From the NCBI GenBank assembly GCA_017465085.1, contig JAFTWW010000046.1:35453-99452 (forward strand): 64,000 nucleotides of DNA. The letters run 5' to 3'. Below the pieces are notes generated by a model. The model made no database searches, was not told the DNA's origin, and saw only the letters and a program-made list of their open reading frames with translations. The translations under genes were made by a program, and so were the position numbers. This document shows, one piece after another, positions 25,247-33,708 of this stretch. Positions within the stretch are counted from its first letter, which is position 1. Each line of letters begins with the position of its first letter. The DNA is from Clostridia bacterium. Lineage in GTDB: Bacteria > Bacillota > Clostridia > Oscillospirales > Acutalibacteraceae.

Positions 25247-27154
25247 ATGAAAAATTCAAAATGGATCTGGTTAAAGGAAGAGGCTTATAAGGATATGTAC
25301 GGCGAGTTTGCCGATAAGTTTTCCTATGAGGGCGGTAAGGCTACCCTTAAAATTTCCGCCGATTCTAACTACGCTGTATATGTAAACGGCAAAATTGCCG
25401 ATTCGGGCCAGTATGCCGATTATCCCTATCACAAGGTGTATGATGAGCTTGATATAACCGAGCTTTGCGTTAAGGGGGAGAACAATCTTTCGGTTGTTGT
25501 TTGGTATTACGGCAAGGATGTGCCCTGGATGGTTTACTATTCGGGTGAAGCCGCCCTTAAATATGAGCTTTGTGTTAACGGCTCTCTTGCGGCAGTTTCC
25601 GATGAAAATACCCTTTCCCGCGTAAGTAAGGCATATAAGAGCGGATATAATAAGATGCTTACGGGCTCCATCGGCTGTAGCTTCCTTTATGATATGAATA
25701 AGGAAGATAACTGGATGGCAGGTGAGCTTGTCGGTTTCGGTAAGAGCGTTGTTGTAGAGCAGGAATTACCCCTGTTCCCCCGCCCGAATAAAAAGTATCT
25801 TATCGGTGATAGGCTCGCCACTAAGGAGCTTTCAAGCGAAAACGGCACCTATTGGCTTTTGGATTTAGAGGCCGAAACCGTAGGCTATATTGCCGTTGAT
25901 GTGGAGAGCGACTGTGAGCAGACCTTAACCGTTGCCTTCGGTGAGCATCTGAATAAAGAAAACCATGTAATGCGTTATAACGGTAAGCAGGATTACAGTG
26001 TTGAGATAGTTCTTAAAAAGGGCAGAAATGTTTATGAAAACTATTTCCGCCGCTTAGGTCTTCGTTATATGGAGGTCTATGCCGAAAAGCCGATAAAGCT
26101 TAATTATGTAACCATTCTCCCCACCGATTATCCCACCGTTAAAAAGGAATATAAGGCCACTAATTCCTTAAGACAAAGGATTTATGATGTATCAGTAAGA
26201 ACTTTGGAAGTTTGTATGCATGAGCATTATGAGGATACTCCTTGGAGGGAGCAGGCTTTATATACTATGGATAGCCGCAATCAGATGCTTTGCGGATATT
26301 ATGCCTTTGATAACCCCGAGTTCCCCCGCTCTAACCATGAGCTTATCGCCCTTGATAACCGTGAGGATGGTCTTCTTTCCATCTGCTTCCCCATTAAGCG
26401 TGACCAGACCATACCCACCTTCTCGCTATATTGGTATATCTCTATGAATGAGTATATTAAATATACGGGCGATACCTCTCTTGCAAAGCAGTATTTACCC
26501 AAGCTTAAATCGGTTATAAAGGTATTTATGGACCGTATTGAAGATGATGCCCTTGCCATCTTCACCGAGCCTCAGCATTGGAATTTCTATGAGTGGTCCA
26601 AAAACCTTAACGGTGTTGTAGGCGTAGAGGAGGAAAAAAGATTTGACCTTATCCTCAACTGCCTGTTTATAATCGCCCTTAAGAATTTAGAGGAAATCTG
26701 CAAGGCTATAGGCGAGGAGGCAGATTTTGGCGAGCTGATAGCAAGAGTATCAAGAAGAACAAGGGAATTGTTCTTTGTAAAGGATAGAAGGCTCTTCAAA
26801 AACTCCACAACCTGCGATGATTTCAGTGAGCTTGGCAACGCTATGGCAATACTCAGCGGCGTTGCAGGTGAGGATGCCCCCTTTATCGCGGAGGTTATCT
26901 CCACCGAGGAAACCGACCTTACCAAGATTACCCTTAGTATGCAGACCTTCAGATACGATGCTCTGCTTAGTGTTGATAAGGAGAAATATAAGGAATATAT
27001 CCTCTCTGATATAGATAAACGCTTCAAGAGAATGTTAGACCTTGGCGCCACAACCTTCTGGGAGGTTGAGGATGCCGACCAAAAGCCTGGTAACAGTCGC
27101 TCTCACGGCTGGGCAGCCCTCCCCGTTTATTACTACAATATTCTTGATGAGTAA
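25247..27154 (+). CDS. GH78 alpha-L-rhamnosidase-like glycosidase
   Basis: 635 residues. An N-terminal beta-sandwich part (about 1-290) precedes an (alpha/alpha)6 barrel. The acidic residues of GH78 align at D330 and E335 in YEDTPWREQALYTMDSR with D342 after them, and at E606 in TTFWEVED, followed by RSHGWAALPVYYY. It lacks the extra carbohydrate-binding domains of long GH78 enzymes and has no signal peptide, so it should act on imported oligosaccharides. The motif TPWREQ differs from the usual CPxRDE, so specificity for rhamnose is not certain. No sugar transporter is adjacent. Confidence 0.82.
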   Translation: MKNSKWIWLKEEAYKDMYGEFADKFSYEGGKATLKISADSNYAVYVNGKIADSGQYADYPYHKVYDELDITELCVKGENNLSVVVWYYGKDVPWMVYYSGEAALKYELCVNGSLAAVSDENTLSRVSKAYKSGYNKMLTGSIGCSFLYDMNKEDNWMAGELVGFGKSVVVEQELPLFPRPNKKYLIGDRLATKELSSENGTYWLLDLEAETVGYIAVDVESDCEQTLTVAFGEHLNKENHVMRYNGKQDYSVEIVLKKGRNVYENYFRRLGLRYMEVYAEKPIKLNYVTILPTDYPTVKKEYKATNSLRQRIYDVSVRTLEVCMHEHYEDTPWREQALYTMDSRNQMLCGYYAFDNPEFPRSNHELIALDNREDGLLSICFPIKRDQTIPTFSLYWYISMNEYIKYTGDTSLAKQYLPKLKSVIKVFMDRIEDDALAIFTEPQHWNFYEWSKNLNGVVGVEEEKRFDLILNCLFIIALKNLEEICKAIGEEADFGELIARVSRRTRELFFVKDRRLFKNSTTCDDFSELGNAMAILSGVAGEDAPFIAEVISTEETDLTKITLSMQTFRYDALLSVDKEKYKEYILSDIDKRFKRMLDLGATTFWEVEDADQKPGNSRSHGWAALPVYYYNILDE

Positions 27155-27157
27155 AAA

Positions 27158-27194
27158 TAAAATCCCTCGATGATATTCATCGAGGGATTTTTAC
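27158..27194. terminator. Bidirectional terminator, GH78 / GH38
   Basis: AAATCCCTCGATGA/TCATCGAGGGATTT perfect stem with a 3-nt loop between convergent genes, A-rich before and T-rich after. Confidence 0.92.
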
Positions 27195-27208
27195 TGCCTA
27201 AAGGCAAA

Positions 27209-29632
27209 TTATTGCATATCATATTCGGTCATTAAAACCTCTCTCCATTGGCTTTCACCGTCTGCAAGATAGTAGGTATTGACCGAATAGGGTGTAAATG
27301 TAGCGGTTAATGGGGCGGGCAATACCTTGCCGCTTATTGTAACAATAGTTTCCTTGCCATCGGTTTCGTAGGCGCGGATAACGGTGCCCTTTTGGTCCTC
27401 GGAGCGCTTGATAGCTGAGATTATGATATTCTCCTTATCAACATTCACGGCGCTATCGGTAAAGGGCAGGGAGCCTTCGTGATTGTTTTCAACCACAAGG
27501 GTTACGGGGTTGTTAAGGAGAATTGCCTCCTTGATAACCCTGCTCCAGCCATCCTCATAAACGGGGATAAGTCCATAAGAGAATTCGTGCTCACCCTGAT
27601 CGGTGAATGTTCCTTCGGCGTCCTCCATAAGTCCCGAATGGTCGTTATAGTAAGGAGAGCGGATTACGGTTAAATCCATAGCGCTGTCAAGGCCGGAGAA
27701 ACTATACTTATTATTATTTATAATAGCAAGTCCGCCTTCGCTGTTCTTAATTGCCTGCCACTTAAGACCTGGGTATTCCTTGCCATCCAAATCCCTTTCC
27801 ATAACACCGAAGGGGATTTCGTAATAGGCCTTAGCGTTATCAAAAACGGTGTTGAAACGAAGCTTTAACATCTTGCGCTTTTCGTGCCAATTTACTATGG
27901 CTCTTACCTGTAAATCACCCGATTCGGTAAGGGAGAAATATTGGGTAAGGCGGGAATCGTTGTAACGGCTTTCCACCTTGATGGTGGCTCTTACAGGTCC
28001 TTTCTCAACAACCGTTAGCTTAGCATCGTAAAATTTTGCAATCTCACGGTCAAAATGAGTTATGTTATGAGCCCAGGTATCAATGCCCACCTCATCAATA
28101 ACTACGGGCACGGCTCCGTAGCCACGAATTAGCTCCTTTTCTTTCTCTTTATCAAATAGGGAGGTAATATAGCCCGTATGCTTTTCAAAGGTTACACGGT
28201 ATCGGGTGTTTTCAAGAATATTGCCTTCGGCCTTAACCTTGCTTTCCTCGTTCCAGCTCAGAGGATTTTGCTCATCGGGATATTTCTGGAAAACGGTGGC
28301 GTAGCCCATAGGCGCTACAGTAACCTCGACGGCTAATTTCTGATTCCATCCACCGTCAGTAAGATGGGAATCAAGGTGCACGGGCTGAAATGGGAGAAGA
28401 TTACCATCCTCGCTATGCAGGGTGGATTTACCTCTGCAACGCTGAGCGATTACAGCTTTAACCTCAAAGGGATGGGGGTTAAATACAACCCAGGGGAAGC
28501 CCTTTGAAGCATCGCGGGAATCTATCTGCCAGGAGAGAGTCTGCAAAGAATTATTGGTAATTCTTGCGGCAATACTGCGGCTCTCACCTAAGGTGAGATG
28601 TATATCATCGTGAGCCGTTTTTATACTACAACCGCCCATACTATCGTGAAAATGCGAAAATAGCACATTTTTCCAAGCGTCTTTAATCACTTTGTTATCG
28701 GGCAATTCCTTGCCGCAAAGGGTATGCGCCATCATACCGAAATTCTCTGCCGCAGTAAGCTCGCACTCGGCACGACGGATATCGTTTTTCATAGAAGCAA
28801 GGGCCGCGTAGCAGCCTGTGGCGTGGAACTGTAAATCATCGCGGAGCTCGGGCACAGCATCCTGCTTACCTGAAACGGCCTCAAAATAATCTTCAAGGGT
28901 TGAGAATATAAACTCTTTATCGGGGTGCTTTTCTCTTGCCTTCAGAATAAGGTTAATATTCTGCTTGGTAGGTCCTCCGCCGTGATTGCCTACGCCATAG
29001 AAAAAGGTGAGATTATCATTGGTTTTATCGTGGTTTATAGCCTTTTCTATTTCCTTTTCCATCTGCTCCTCATCCCGCATATTTCGGCAATATGGATCAG
29101 GTATTCGTGAGGTTAAAACCTTAGAGCCATCGGGCGAAACCCAATTGAACAGCTCCTCGGGAATCTCCTTTTCGTGAGGCGCGGGGCGCATAAAGATATA
29201 ATTATCCATACCCTGCTTTTTAAGTATCTGGGGAAGCATAGCGTTGTGGCCGAAGGAATCCACATTATAACCCGTGTGGGCGGTAACGCCAAACTTTTCC
29301 TTAAAGTAACGCTGAGCATAAAGACCGTGGCGCGCAAAGCTTTCGCCCGAAGGGGAGTTGCAATCGGGCTGAACAAACCAACCGCCAACAATCACAAATC
29401 TGCCCTCGGCAATTCTATCCTTAATTTCACCGAACATATCTTTATCGAATTCCTCTATCCATTCGAACACCTGTGATGCGGCGCAAACGAATTTGAATTC
29501 GGGGTATTCCTTCATTCTATCAAGAGCGCTTCGGATGGTAGCCTTGGCTTCACAGCTACCCTCCTGCCAACGCCACAGCCACAAAGGGTCTAAATGGGCG
29601 TTGCCTACGCAATAAAACTTTTTATTTTCCAT
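27209..29632 (-). CDS. Alpha-mannosidase, GH38
   Basis: 807 residues from ATG 29632, with GAGGTGAT 5-7 nt upstream; a frame reaching 29704 has no such site. The zinc site begins in VGNAHLDPLWLWRW (residues 8-21) and the nucleophile is D125 in TGYNVDSFGHN. Mid-domain and C-terminal beta domains of the family follow. It removes alpha-linked mannose, as from N-glycans, and has no signal peptide, so it is probably intracellular. It is divergent from a tandem pair of AraC regulators, which are the likely controllers. Together with the GH2 enzymes at 0-6 kb it suggests N-glycan or mannan oligosaccharide use. Confidence 0.94.
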   Translation of the reverse strand: MENKKFYCVGNAHLDPLWLWRWQEGSCEAKATIRSALDRMKEYPEFKFVCAASQVFEWIEEFDKDMFGEIKDRIAEGRFVIVGGWFVQPDCNSPSGESFARHGLYAQRYFKEKFGVTAHTGYNVDSFGHNAMLPQILKKQGMDNYIFMRPAPHEKEIPEELFNWVSPDGSKVLTSRIPDPYCRNMRDEEQMEKEIEKAINHDKTNDNLTFFYGVGNHGGGPTKQNINLILKAREKHPDKEFIFSTLEDYFEAVSGKQDAVPELRDDLQFHATGCYAALASMKNDIRRAECELTAAENFGMMAHTLCGKELPDNKVIKDAWKNVLFSHFHDSMGGCSIKTAHDDIHLTLGESRSIAARITNNSLQTLSWQIDSRDASKGFPWVVFNPHPFEVKAVIAQRCRGKSTLHSEDGNLLPFQPVHLDSHLTDGGWNQKLAVEVTVAPMGYATVFQKYPDEQNPLSWNEESKVKAEGNILENTRYRVTFEKHTGYITSLFDKEKEKELIRGYGAVPVVIDEVGIDTWAHNITHFDREIAKFYDAKLTVVEKGPVRATIKVESRYNDSRLTQYFSLTESGDLQVRAIVNWHEKRKMLKLRFNTVFDNAKAYYEIPFGVMERDLDGKEYPGLKWQAIKNSEGGLAIINNNKYSFSGLDSAMDLTVIRSPYYNDHSGLMEDAEGTFTDQGEHEFSYGLIPVYEDGWSRVIKEAILLNNPVTLVVENNHEGSLPFTDSAVNVDKENIIISAIKRSEDQKGTVIRAYETDGKETIVTISGKVLPAPLTATFTPYSVNTYYLADGESQWREVLMTEYDMQ

Positions 29633-29721
29633 TGCAATCACCTCGGGTATATTGTATAATAAAAAAGAAATAAGTTCTTCTAATATTTTAATATAAAATT
29701 CCAATATTTTATGGTGATTTT

Positions 29722-30552
29722 ATGAATGAGCCAAAACTTAACAGAAAACTTGTCATAAATGAGTTTGCCGATCCTCAAAAAAATGTATCCTTTGTGGAAC
29801 GAAGGATAGGAGTGGGTATGGGCGGCGCTCACGTTCATGAATTTTATGAGCTTGAGTATATTTTAGAAGGCGAGGGTGAGCAGAATCTTAACGGCTCTAT
29901 GTATAAGCTAAGGCCCGGAAGCTTTTATCTTTTAACCCCTATTGATTTTCATAGCTTATCCACCGATGATTATCTGCTCATCGCGAATATTTCCTTTGAT
30001 ATGTCAGCCCTTTCTCCCGAGTGGCAGATGCAGTTTACAGGCCGCCGCCACAACCTTTTCTGCAACCTTGAAGGTCAGGAGAAGATGCATTTTGAGGCGG
30101 TGCTCAGTATGTTCAGAAAGGAATTTTCCGAAACCGATACTCTTGCTGCCAATATGCAGAAAAATCTTTTAGAGATAATTTTCGCCTTTGTAGCAAGAAA
30201 TATGAAGGCGGAAAAAGCGGGAGCGGCCGAGGGACTTCAAAAATCTCTTCAATATATATTCGAGCACTTCAGGGAGGATATTAAATTAGAGCAGATAGCA
30301 ACCCTTGGCGGCTATACTCCCACCTATTTCAGCTCGCTTTTTCACGAAAGAACGGGCAAGCGCTTTTCCGATTTTGTAAACGATCTGCGCATCCATTACG
30401 CAAAGGTTTTACTTGCCAACACCGATCTTTCAATAACCGAGGTCTGCGAAAAGAGCGGTTTTGGCTCAATTTCTAACTTTTTAAGGCTTTTCAAGGATTC
30501 GGGGCAGACTCCCACTCAGTACCGAAAAAGCAGTAAGAAAGAGAAGGAATGA
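29722..30552 (+). CDS. AraC family regulator, copy 1 of a tandem pair
   Basis: 276 residues. An N-terminal cupin domain (HVHEFYELEYILEGEGEQNL near 37-56) and a C-terminal AraC HTH pair (LEQIATLGGYTPTYFSSLF, then ITEVCEKSGFGSISNFLRLF). It is a clear paralogue of the next gene over the whole length, sharing SPEWQMQF, RRHNL and MQKNLLE blocks. GGTGAT lies upstream of ATG 29722. It is divergent from the GH38 gene (89-bp gap) and probably regulates it. Confidence 0.92.
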   Translation: MNEPKLNRKLVINEFADPQKNVSFVERRIGVGMGGAHVHEFYELEYILEGEGEQNLNGSMYKLRPGSFYLLTPIDFHSLSTDDYLLIANISFDMSALSPEWQMQFTGRRHNLFCNLEGQEKMHFEAVLSMFRKEFSETDTLAANMQKNLLEIIFAFVARNMKAEKAGAAEGLQKSLQYIFEHFREDIKLEQIATLGGYTPTYFSSLFHERTGKRFSDFVNDLRIHYAKVLLANTDLSITEVCEKSGFGSISNFLRLFKDSGQTPTQYRKSSKKEKE

Positions 30553-30587
30553 TTCTCAAATCCAAAATATCATAATCGGGTGGTTAT

Positions 30588-31424
30588 ATGAAGATTGATA
30601 TGATAACGCATATGCTCGTTGAGGATGAATTTCTTAATCCCGAAAAGAGCATTTCCGTTTCCGAACATACCTTAGCGGTTGAGGGAAACGTTCATATGCA
30701 CGAATTTTATGAAATAGAATACGTGCTTGAGGGCACGGGCGAGCATAATCTTAACGGTACCGTTTATAAAATAGGCCCTGGCAGTCTTTTTATGCTTACT
30801 CCCATAGATTTCCATTCCTTTAAGATCGATGGAAGTATGAGGGTTATAAACGTTTCTTTTGAGGCGGGCGCGCTCTCTCCCGAGTGGCAGATGCAGTTTA
30901 TAAGCCGCCGCCACAATCTTGTTTGTAATCTTTCGGGTCAGGAAAAATCCGATATGGAGGCTCTTCTTTCTATGTTTCAGAGGGAGCACTCCTCCTCCGA
31001 TTTGTTTTCGGAGGCTATGCAGAAAAATCTTCTCGAAATGATTTTTGCTTACGTGGCGCGATATATGATAGCCGATAAAAGCGAGGCCTCTAAGGGTATC
31101 CAAAAGGGAATGCAGCACATATTCCAGCATTTCCGCGATGAGATATCCCTTAAAGAAATAGCCGATAAGTGCGGCTATGCTCCCGCATATTTCAGCTCCT
31201 TGTTCCGCAAGGAAACGGGCAGAAGCCTTACGGATTTCATAGCCGACCTTCGCGTTAACTACGCTAAGATATTACTTGCCAACACCGAGCTTTCTATAAC
31301 CGAGGTCTGTCAGAAAAGCGGCTTTGGTTCGATGTCTAACTTTTTCAGAATTTTTCAAACCCACGGCTGTTCGCCCTCGGAATACCGAAACAGCTACGGA
31401 AACAAAGCGCAGAATAAAGAGTAA
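30588..31424 (+). CDS. AraC family regulator, copy 2 of a tandem pair
   Basis: 278 residues with the same cupin plus double-HTH layout as the preceding gene and extensive identity to it (LSPEWQMQF, LTPIDFHS, LLANT-LSITEVC-KSGFGS). It starts 35 bp after copy 1, so the pair is probably one transcript produced by tandem duplication. The cupin residues that differ (HMHEFYEIEYVLEGTGEHNL here) suggest a different or altered ligand response. Downstream is the GMP synthase gene with its own promoter. Confidence 0.92.
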   Translation: MKIDMITHMLVEDEFLNPEKSISVSEHTLAVEGNVHMHEFYEIEYVLEGTGEHNLNGTVYKIGPGSLFMLTPIDFHSFKIDGSMRVINVSFEAGALSPEWQMQFISRRHNLVCNLSGQEKSDMEALLSMFQREHSSSDLFSEAMQKNLLEMIFAYVARYMIADKSEASKGIQKGMQHIFQHFRDEISLKEIADKCGYAPAYFSSLFRKETGRSLTDFIADLRVNYAKILLANTELSITEVCQKSGFGSMSNFFRIFQTHGCSPSEYRNSYGNKAQNKE

Positions 31425-31501
31425 TTTTTAACGGCAGTTATTTAATTTTATCTTTTCCGATTGTGTAATTCGGAGAAACTCAAAAAAATTTTTCGATATT
31501 A

Positions 31502-31530
31502 TTGCAAGTATAAAAAAATTGATATATAAT
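31502..31530 (+). promoter_or_regulatory. Promoter of the GMP synthase gene
   Basis: TTGCAA (31502-31507), 17-bp spacer, TATAAT (31525-31530), about 38 bp upstream of the start. No purine riboswitch fits in the leader. Confidence 0.7.
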
Positions 31531-31567
31531 ATTCTTGTTGTTTAATCTTTTCTTGGAGGTAAAAAAT

Positions 31568-32548
31568 ATGGATTCAAACAAAAGACCTGAAACAATGGAA
31601 AGAATTACCACCAAGGCTTTAGCCGATAAATTCATCGAGGAGCAGGTGGCGCTTGTAAGAGAGCAGGTTGGGGATAAAAAGGTTTTACTTGCCCTCTCAG
31701 GCGGCGTTGATTCTTCGGTTGTTGCCGCCCTTTTAATCAAGGCTATAGGCAAACAGCTTGTATGCGTTCACGTTAACCACGGCCTTATGCGCAAGGGCGA
31801 GAGTGAGCAGGTTATCGAGGTTTTCGGTAAGGAGCTTGATGCAAACCTTATCTATGTTGATGCATCCGATCGCTTCCTTTCTCTTTTGGAGGGTGTAAGC
31901 GATCCCGAGAAAAAGCGTAAAATAATCGGCGGAGAGTTTATTAAGGTGTTCGATGAGGAATCTGCAAAGCTTGAGGGCATTTCCTTCTTGGCGCAGGGCA
32001 CCATTTATCCCGATATCCTTGAGAGCGATGGCGTTAAGGCCCACCATAATGTAGGAGGTCTTCCCGAGGATATGGAGATGGAGCTCGTTGAGCCCGTTAA
32101 ACTGCTTTATAAGGATGAGGTAAGGGTTGTTGGCGATGCTTTAGGCCTTCCTCATAATATGGTTTACCGTCAGCCCTTCCCGGGCCCCGGCCTTGGCGTC
32201 AGATGCCTTGGCGCTATCACAAGGGATAGATTGCACGCTCTTCGCGAAGCCGATGCAATCCTCCGTGAAGAATTTGAGAAGAACGGCCTTGCAGGTAAGG
32301 TATGGCAGTATTTTATAGCCGTTCCCGATATGACCGCCGTAGGCGTAATAGATGGCAAGCGCCTTGATGGCTGGTGCGCAGTTATCCGCGCCGTTAACAC
32401 TACCGATGCTATGACCGCTACCGTCGAAGAAATCCCCTACGCCCTCCTCCACCATATAACAAACCGCATCACAAGTGAGGTTAAGGGTATTAGCCGCGTG
32501 CTTATGGATCTCACTCCCAAGCCTGTTGGAACCATAGAATTTGAATAA
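31568..32548 (+). CDS. guaA: GMP synthase, ATP-pyrophosphatase (B) part only
   Basis: 326 residues from ATG 31568 behind GGAGGT. The ATP-pyrophosphatase loop VLLALSGGVDSSVVAALL (about 43-60) and the C-terminal dimerisation domain (FPGPGLGVRCLG, then LMDLTPKPVGTIEFE) are complete. The N-terminal class I glutamine amidotransferase domain of normal bacterial GuaA (about 190 residues with a catalytic Cys) is absent, and no such gene is adjacent. The enzyme turns XMP into GMP using ammonia, from a separate glutaminase subunit as in archaea or from free ammonium. A purine permease gene lies 1.5 kb downstream. Confidence 0.92.
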   Translation: MDSNKRPETMERITTKALADKFIEEQVALVREQVGDKKVLLALSGGVDSSVVAALLIKAIGKQLVCVHVNHGLMRKGESEQVIEVFGKELDANLIYVDASDRFLSLLEGVSDPEKKRKIIGGEFIKVFDEESAKLEGISFLAQGTIYPDILESDGVKAHHNVGGLPEDMEMELVEPVKLLYKDEVRVVGDALGLPHNMVYRQPFPGPGLGVRCLGAITRDRLHALREADAILREEFEKNGLAGKVWQYFIAVPDMTAVGVIDGKRLDGWCAVIRAVNTTDAMTATVEEIPYALLHHITNRITSEVKGISRVLMDLTPKPVGTIEFE

Positions 32549-32757
32549 AATTCAAATTCTATGAGTTATGATTGCCTTACGGCAAACTATGAGCTATAAG
32601 ATGCTCCGCATCGTTATGAGTTGCCTTGCGGCAACGCGGTTTCGGGGCAATCATATCATAACGCAAGGCGAAGCCTTGTTCATAACTCTAAACTCATAAC
32701 TAAATATGTTGTATTTAATAACGAAAAAATGAGCCGAAATTTTCGGCTCATTTTTGC
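32534..32757. repeat. Hairpin-array repeat, copy A
   Basis: Small hairpins TTGCC-TTAC-GGCAA, GATGC-TCC-GCATC, TTGCC-TTGC-GGCAA and CAAGGC-GAA-GCCTTG are separated by a TATGAGTTATGA-type word in the left half. In the right half the separator is its reverse complement (TCATAACTC, CTCATAACT). The left edge is the palindrome ATAGAATTTGAAT-AAA-ATTCAAATTCTAT, which includes the last codons of guaA and may act as its terminator. The right edge is a GAGCCGAAA/TTTCGGCTC hairpin with a T-tract. About 97 percent identical to copy B by eye. Confidence 0.9.
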
Positions 32758-32954
32758 ATATTTGGATTGTCTGTTCTTTCGAGCAAGTAATCGACCGATA
32801 TATTAAAATAATCAGCAATTTTTATAAGTTCTACAATTCCTGGCTCTCTTTCACCTGTTTCGTAACGGCTTATAGTGTTTTGATTTGTGCTTAAATCCAT
32901 AGCCAATTTTAATTGGGAAATGCCTCTGGATTTTCTGATTTCTCTAAGTCTCAA
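32748..32954 (-). CDS. Small XRE family regulator
   Basis: 68 residues, nearly all a Cro/C1-type helix-turn-helix: LREIRKSRGISQLKLAMDLS, then TNQNTISRYETGEREPG and a DYFNISVDYLLER tail. The start is probably TTG 32954, placed 5 nt after GAGGTGG; a GTG three codons earlier overlaps that site. The stop codon lies inside the terminal hairpin of repeat copy A, so its 3' end has been shaped by the repeat. It is divergent from the zinc-ribbon gene, with a pair of direct repeats between them that are likely operators. Confidence 0.85.
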   Translation of the reverse strand: MRLREIRKSRGISQLKLAMDLSTNQNTISRYETGEREPGIVELIKIADYFNISVDYLLERTDNPNMQK

Positions 32955-32966
32955 AAAAACCACCTC

Positions 32967-32995
32967 TTGACATTATTATCCCATATTGGTATAAT
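32967..32995 (+). promoter_or_regulatory. Full-consensus promoter of the zinc-ribbon gene
   Basis: TTGACA (32967-32972), 17-bp spacer, TATAAT (32990-32995). A strong promoter, overlapped by the first direct repeat at 32977-32993, as expected for a repressed gene. Confidence 0.85.
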
Positions 32996-33017
32996 AAAAA
33001 TATCCCGATTTGGTATA
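32977..33017. promoter_or_regulatory. Direct-repeat operator candidate
   Basis: TATCCCATATTGGTATA (32977-32993) and TATCCCGATTTGGTATA (33001-33017) share 14 of 17 bases and start 24 bp apart. The first covers the -10 of the zinc-ribbon promoter. The location between an XRE gene and its divergent neighbour suggests XRE binding. Confidence 0.5.
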
Positions 33018-33036
33018 TATGTGAGGAGGAAATAAA

Positions 33037-33654
33037 ATGAAAAATTGTTTCAAATGCGGAAGCGCAATGGAGGATAAGGCTGTTCTGTGCGCAAATTGCG
33101 GAACACCATCTGCGGTAAAAAAGCCTGTTACAAAAAAATGGTGGTTTTGGGTACTTATAGGTTTTGCTGTAATTGTGTTAATCGGTTCTATGGGTGAGGA
33201 TGATTCCACATCCACAAATAGCGATACAAATTCAAAGATTGAGAGCAGCGAAAAGATAGAACAAAATTCCCAGCCCGAACTTACCTATGAAGAAGAAATT
33301 GCAACCTATGGTGAAATTGATTTTGAAACTCTTTCAAGAAATCCCGATAAATATAAGGGCGAAAAATTCAAGTTCACGGGCGAGGTCATTCAGGTGCTAG
33401 AAGCTTCTTTTGGGGATATCGTTGAATTAAGAATAAATGTAACAAAACAAACCTATGAATATATTGATTCTGTAACCTGGACCGATACAATATACGCAAC
33501 TGTTGAGTTGCCCGATGGTGAGGATCGTATTCTTGAAGATGATATTATTACTTTTTATGGTGAATGTAAGGGATTGTATTCATATACAAGCGTACTAGGC
33601 TCAAAAATTTCACTACCTAAAATAGAAATCAAATATTGGAATTGGTCAGAATAG
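33037..33654 (+). CDS. Zinc-ribbon membrane protein with OB-fold-like domain
   Basis: 205 residues: an N-terminal zinc ribbon with two CxxC pairs (C5/C8 and C21/C24, in MKNCFKCGSAMED and VLCANCG), a basic linker, one membrane helix (WWFWVLIGFAVIVLIGSMG, about 41-59), a serine/asparagine-rich spacer and a C-terminal beta domain (about 95-205). That domain has the pattern NPDKYKGEKFKFTGEVIQV...DIITFYGECKGLYSY seen in OB-fold-type exported domains. Visibly more AT-rich than its neighbours. Zinc-ribbon-plus-helix proteins of this kind are often carried by mobile or accessory segments. Function unknown. Confidence 0.8.
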   Translation: MKNCFKCGSAMEDKAVLCANCGTPSAVKKPVTKKWWFWVLIGFAVIVLIGSMGEDDSTSTNSDTNSKIESSEKIEQNSQPELTYEEEIATYGEIDFETLSRNPDKYKGEKFKFTGEVIQVLEASFGDIVELRINVTKQTYEYIDSVTWTDTIYATVELPDGEDRILEDDIITFYGECKGLYSYTSVLGSKISLPKIEIKYWNWSE

Positions 33655-33666
33655 TATTCTTTGCAC

Positions 33667-33708
33667 AAAAAGAGCTATTAGATTTTCAAAAAATCTAATA
33701 GCTCTTTT
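33667..33708 (+). terminator. Terminator of the zinc-ribbon gene
   Basis: AAAAGAGCTATTAGATTTT/AAAATCTAATAGCTCTTTT near-perfect stem of 19 bp with a 3-4 nt loop. It also reads as a terminator on the minus strand, for the XRE remnant that ends here. Confidence 0.9.

Noticed and set aside
31425-31567. A purine riboswitch before the GMP synthase gene
   Set aside because: The leader is short and lacks the conserved junction sequences; only a promoter and ribosome binding site are visible.
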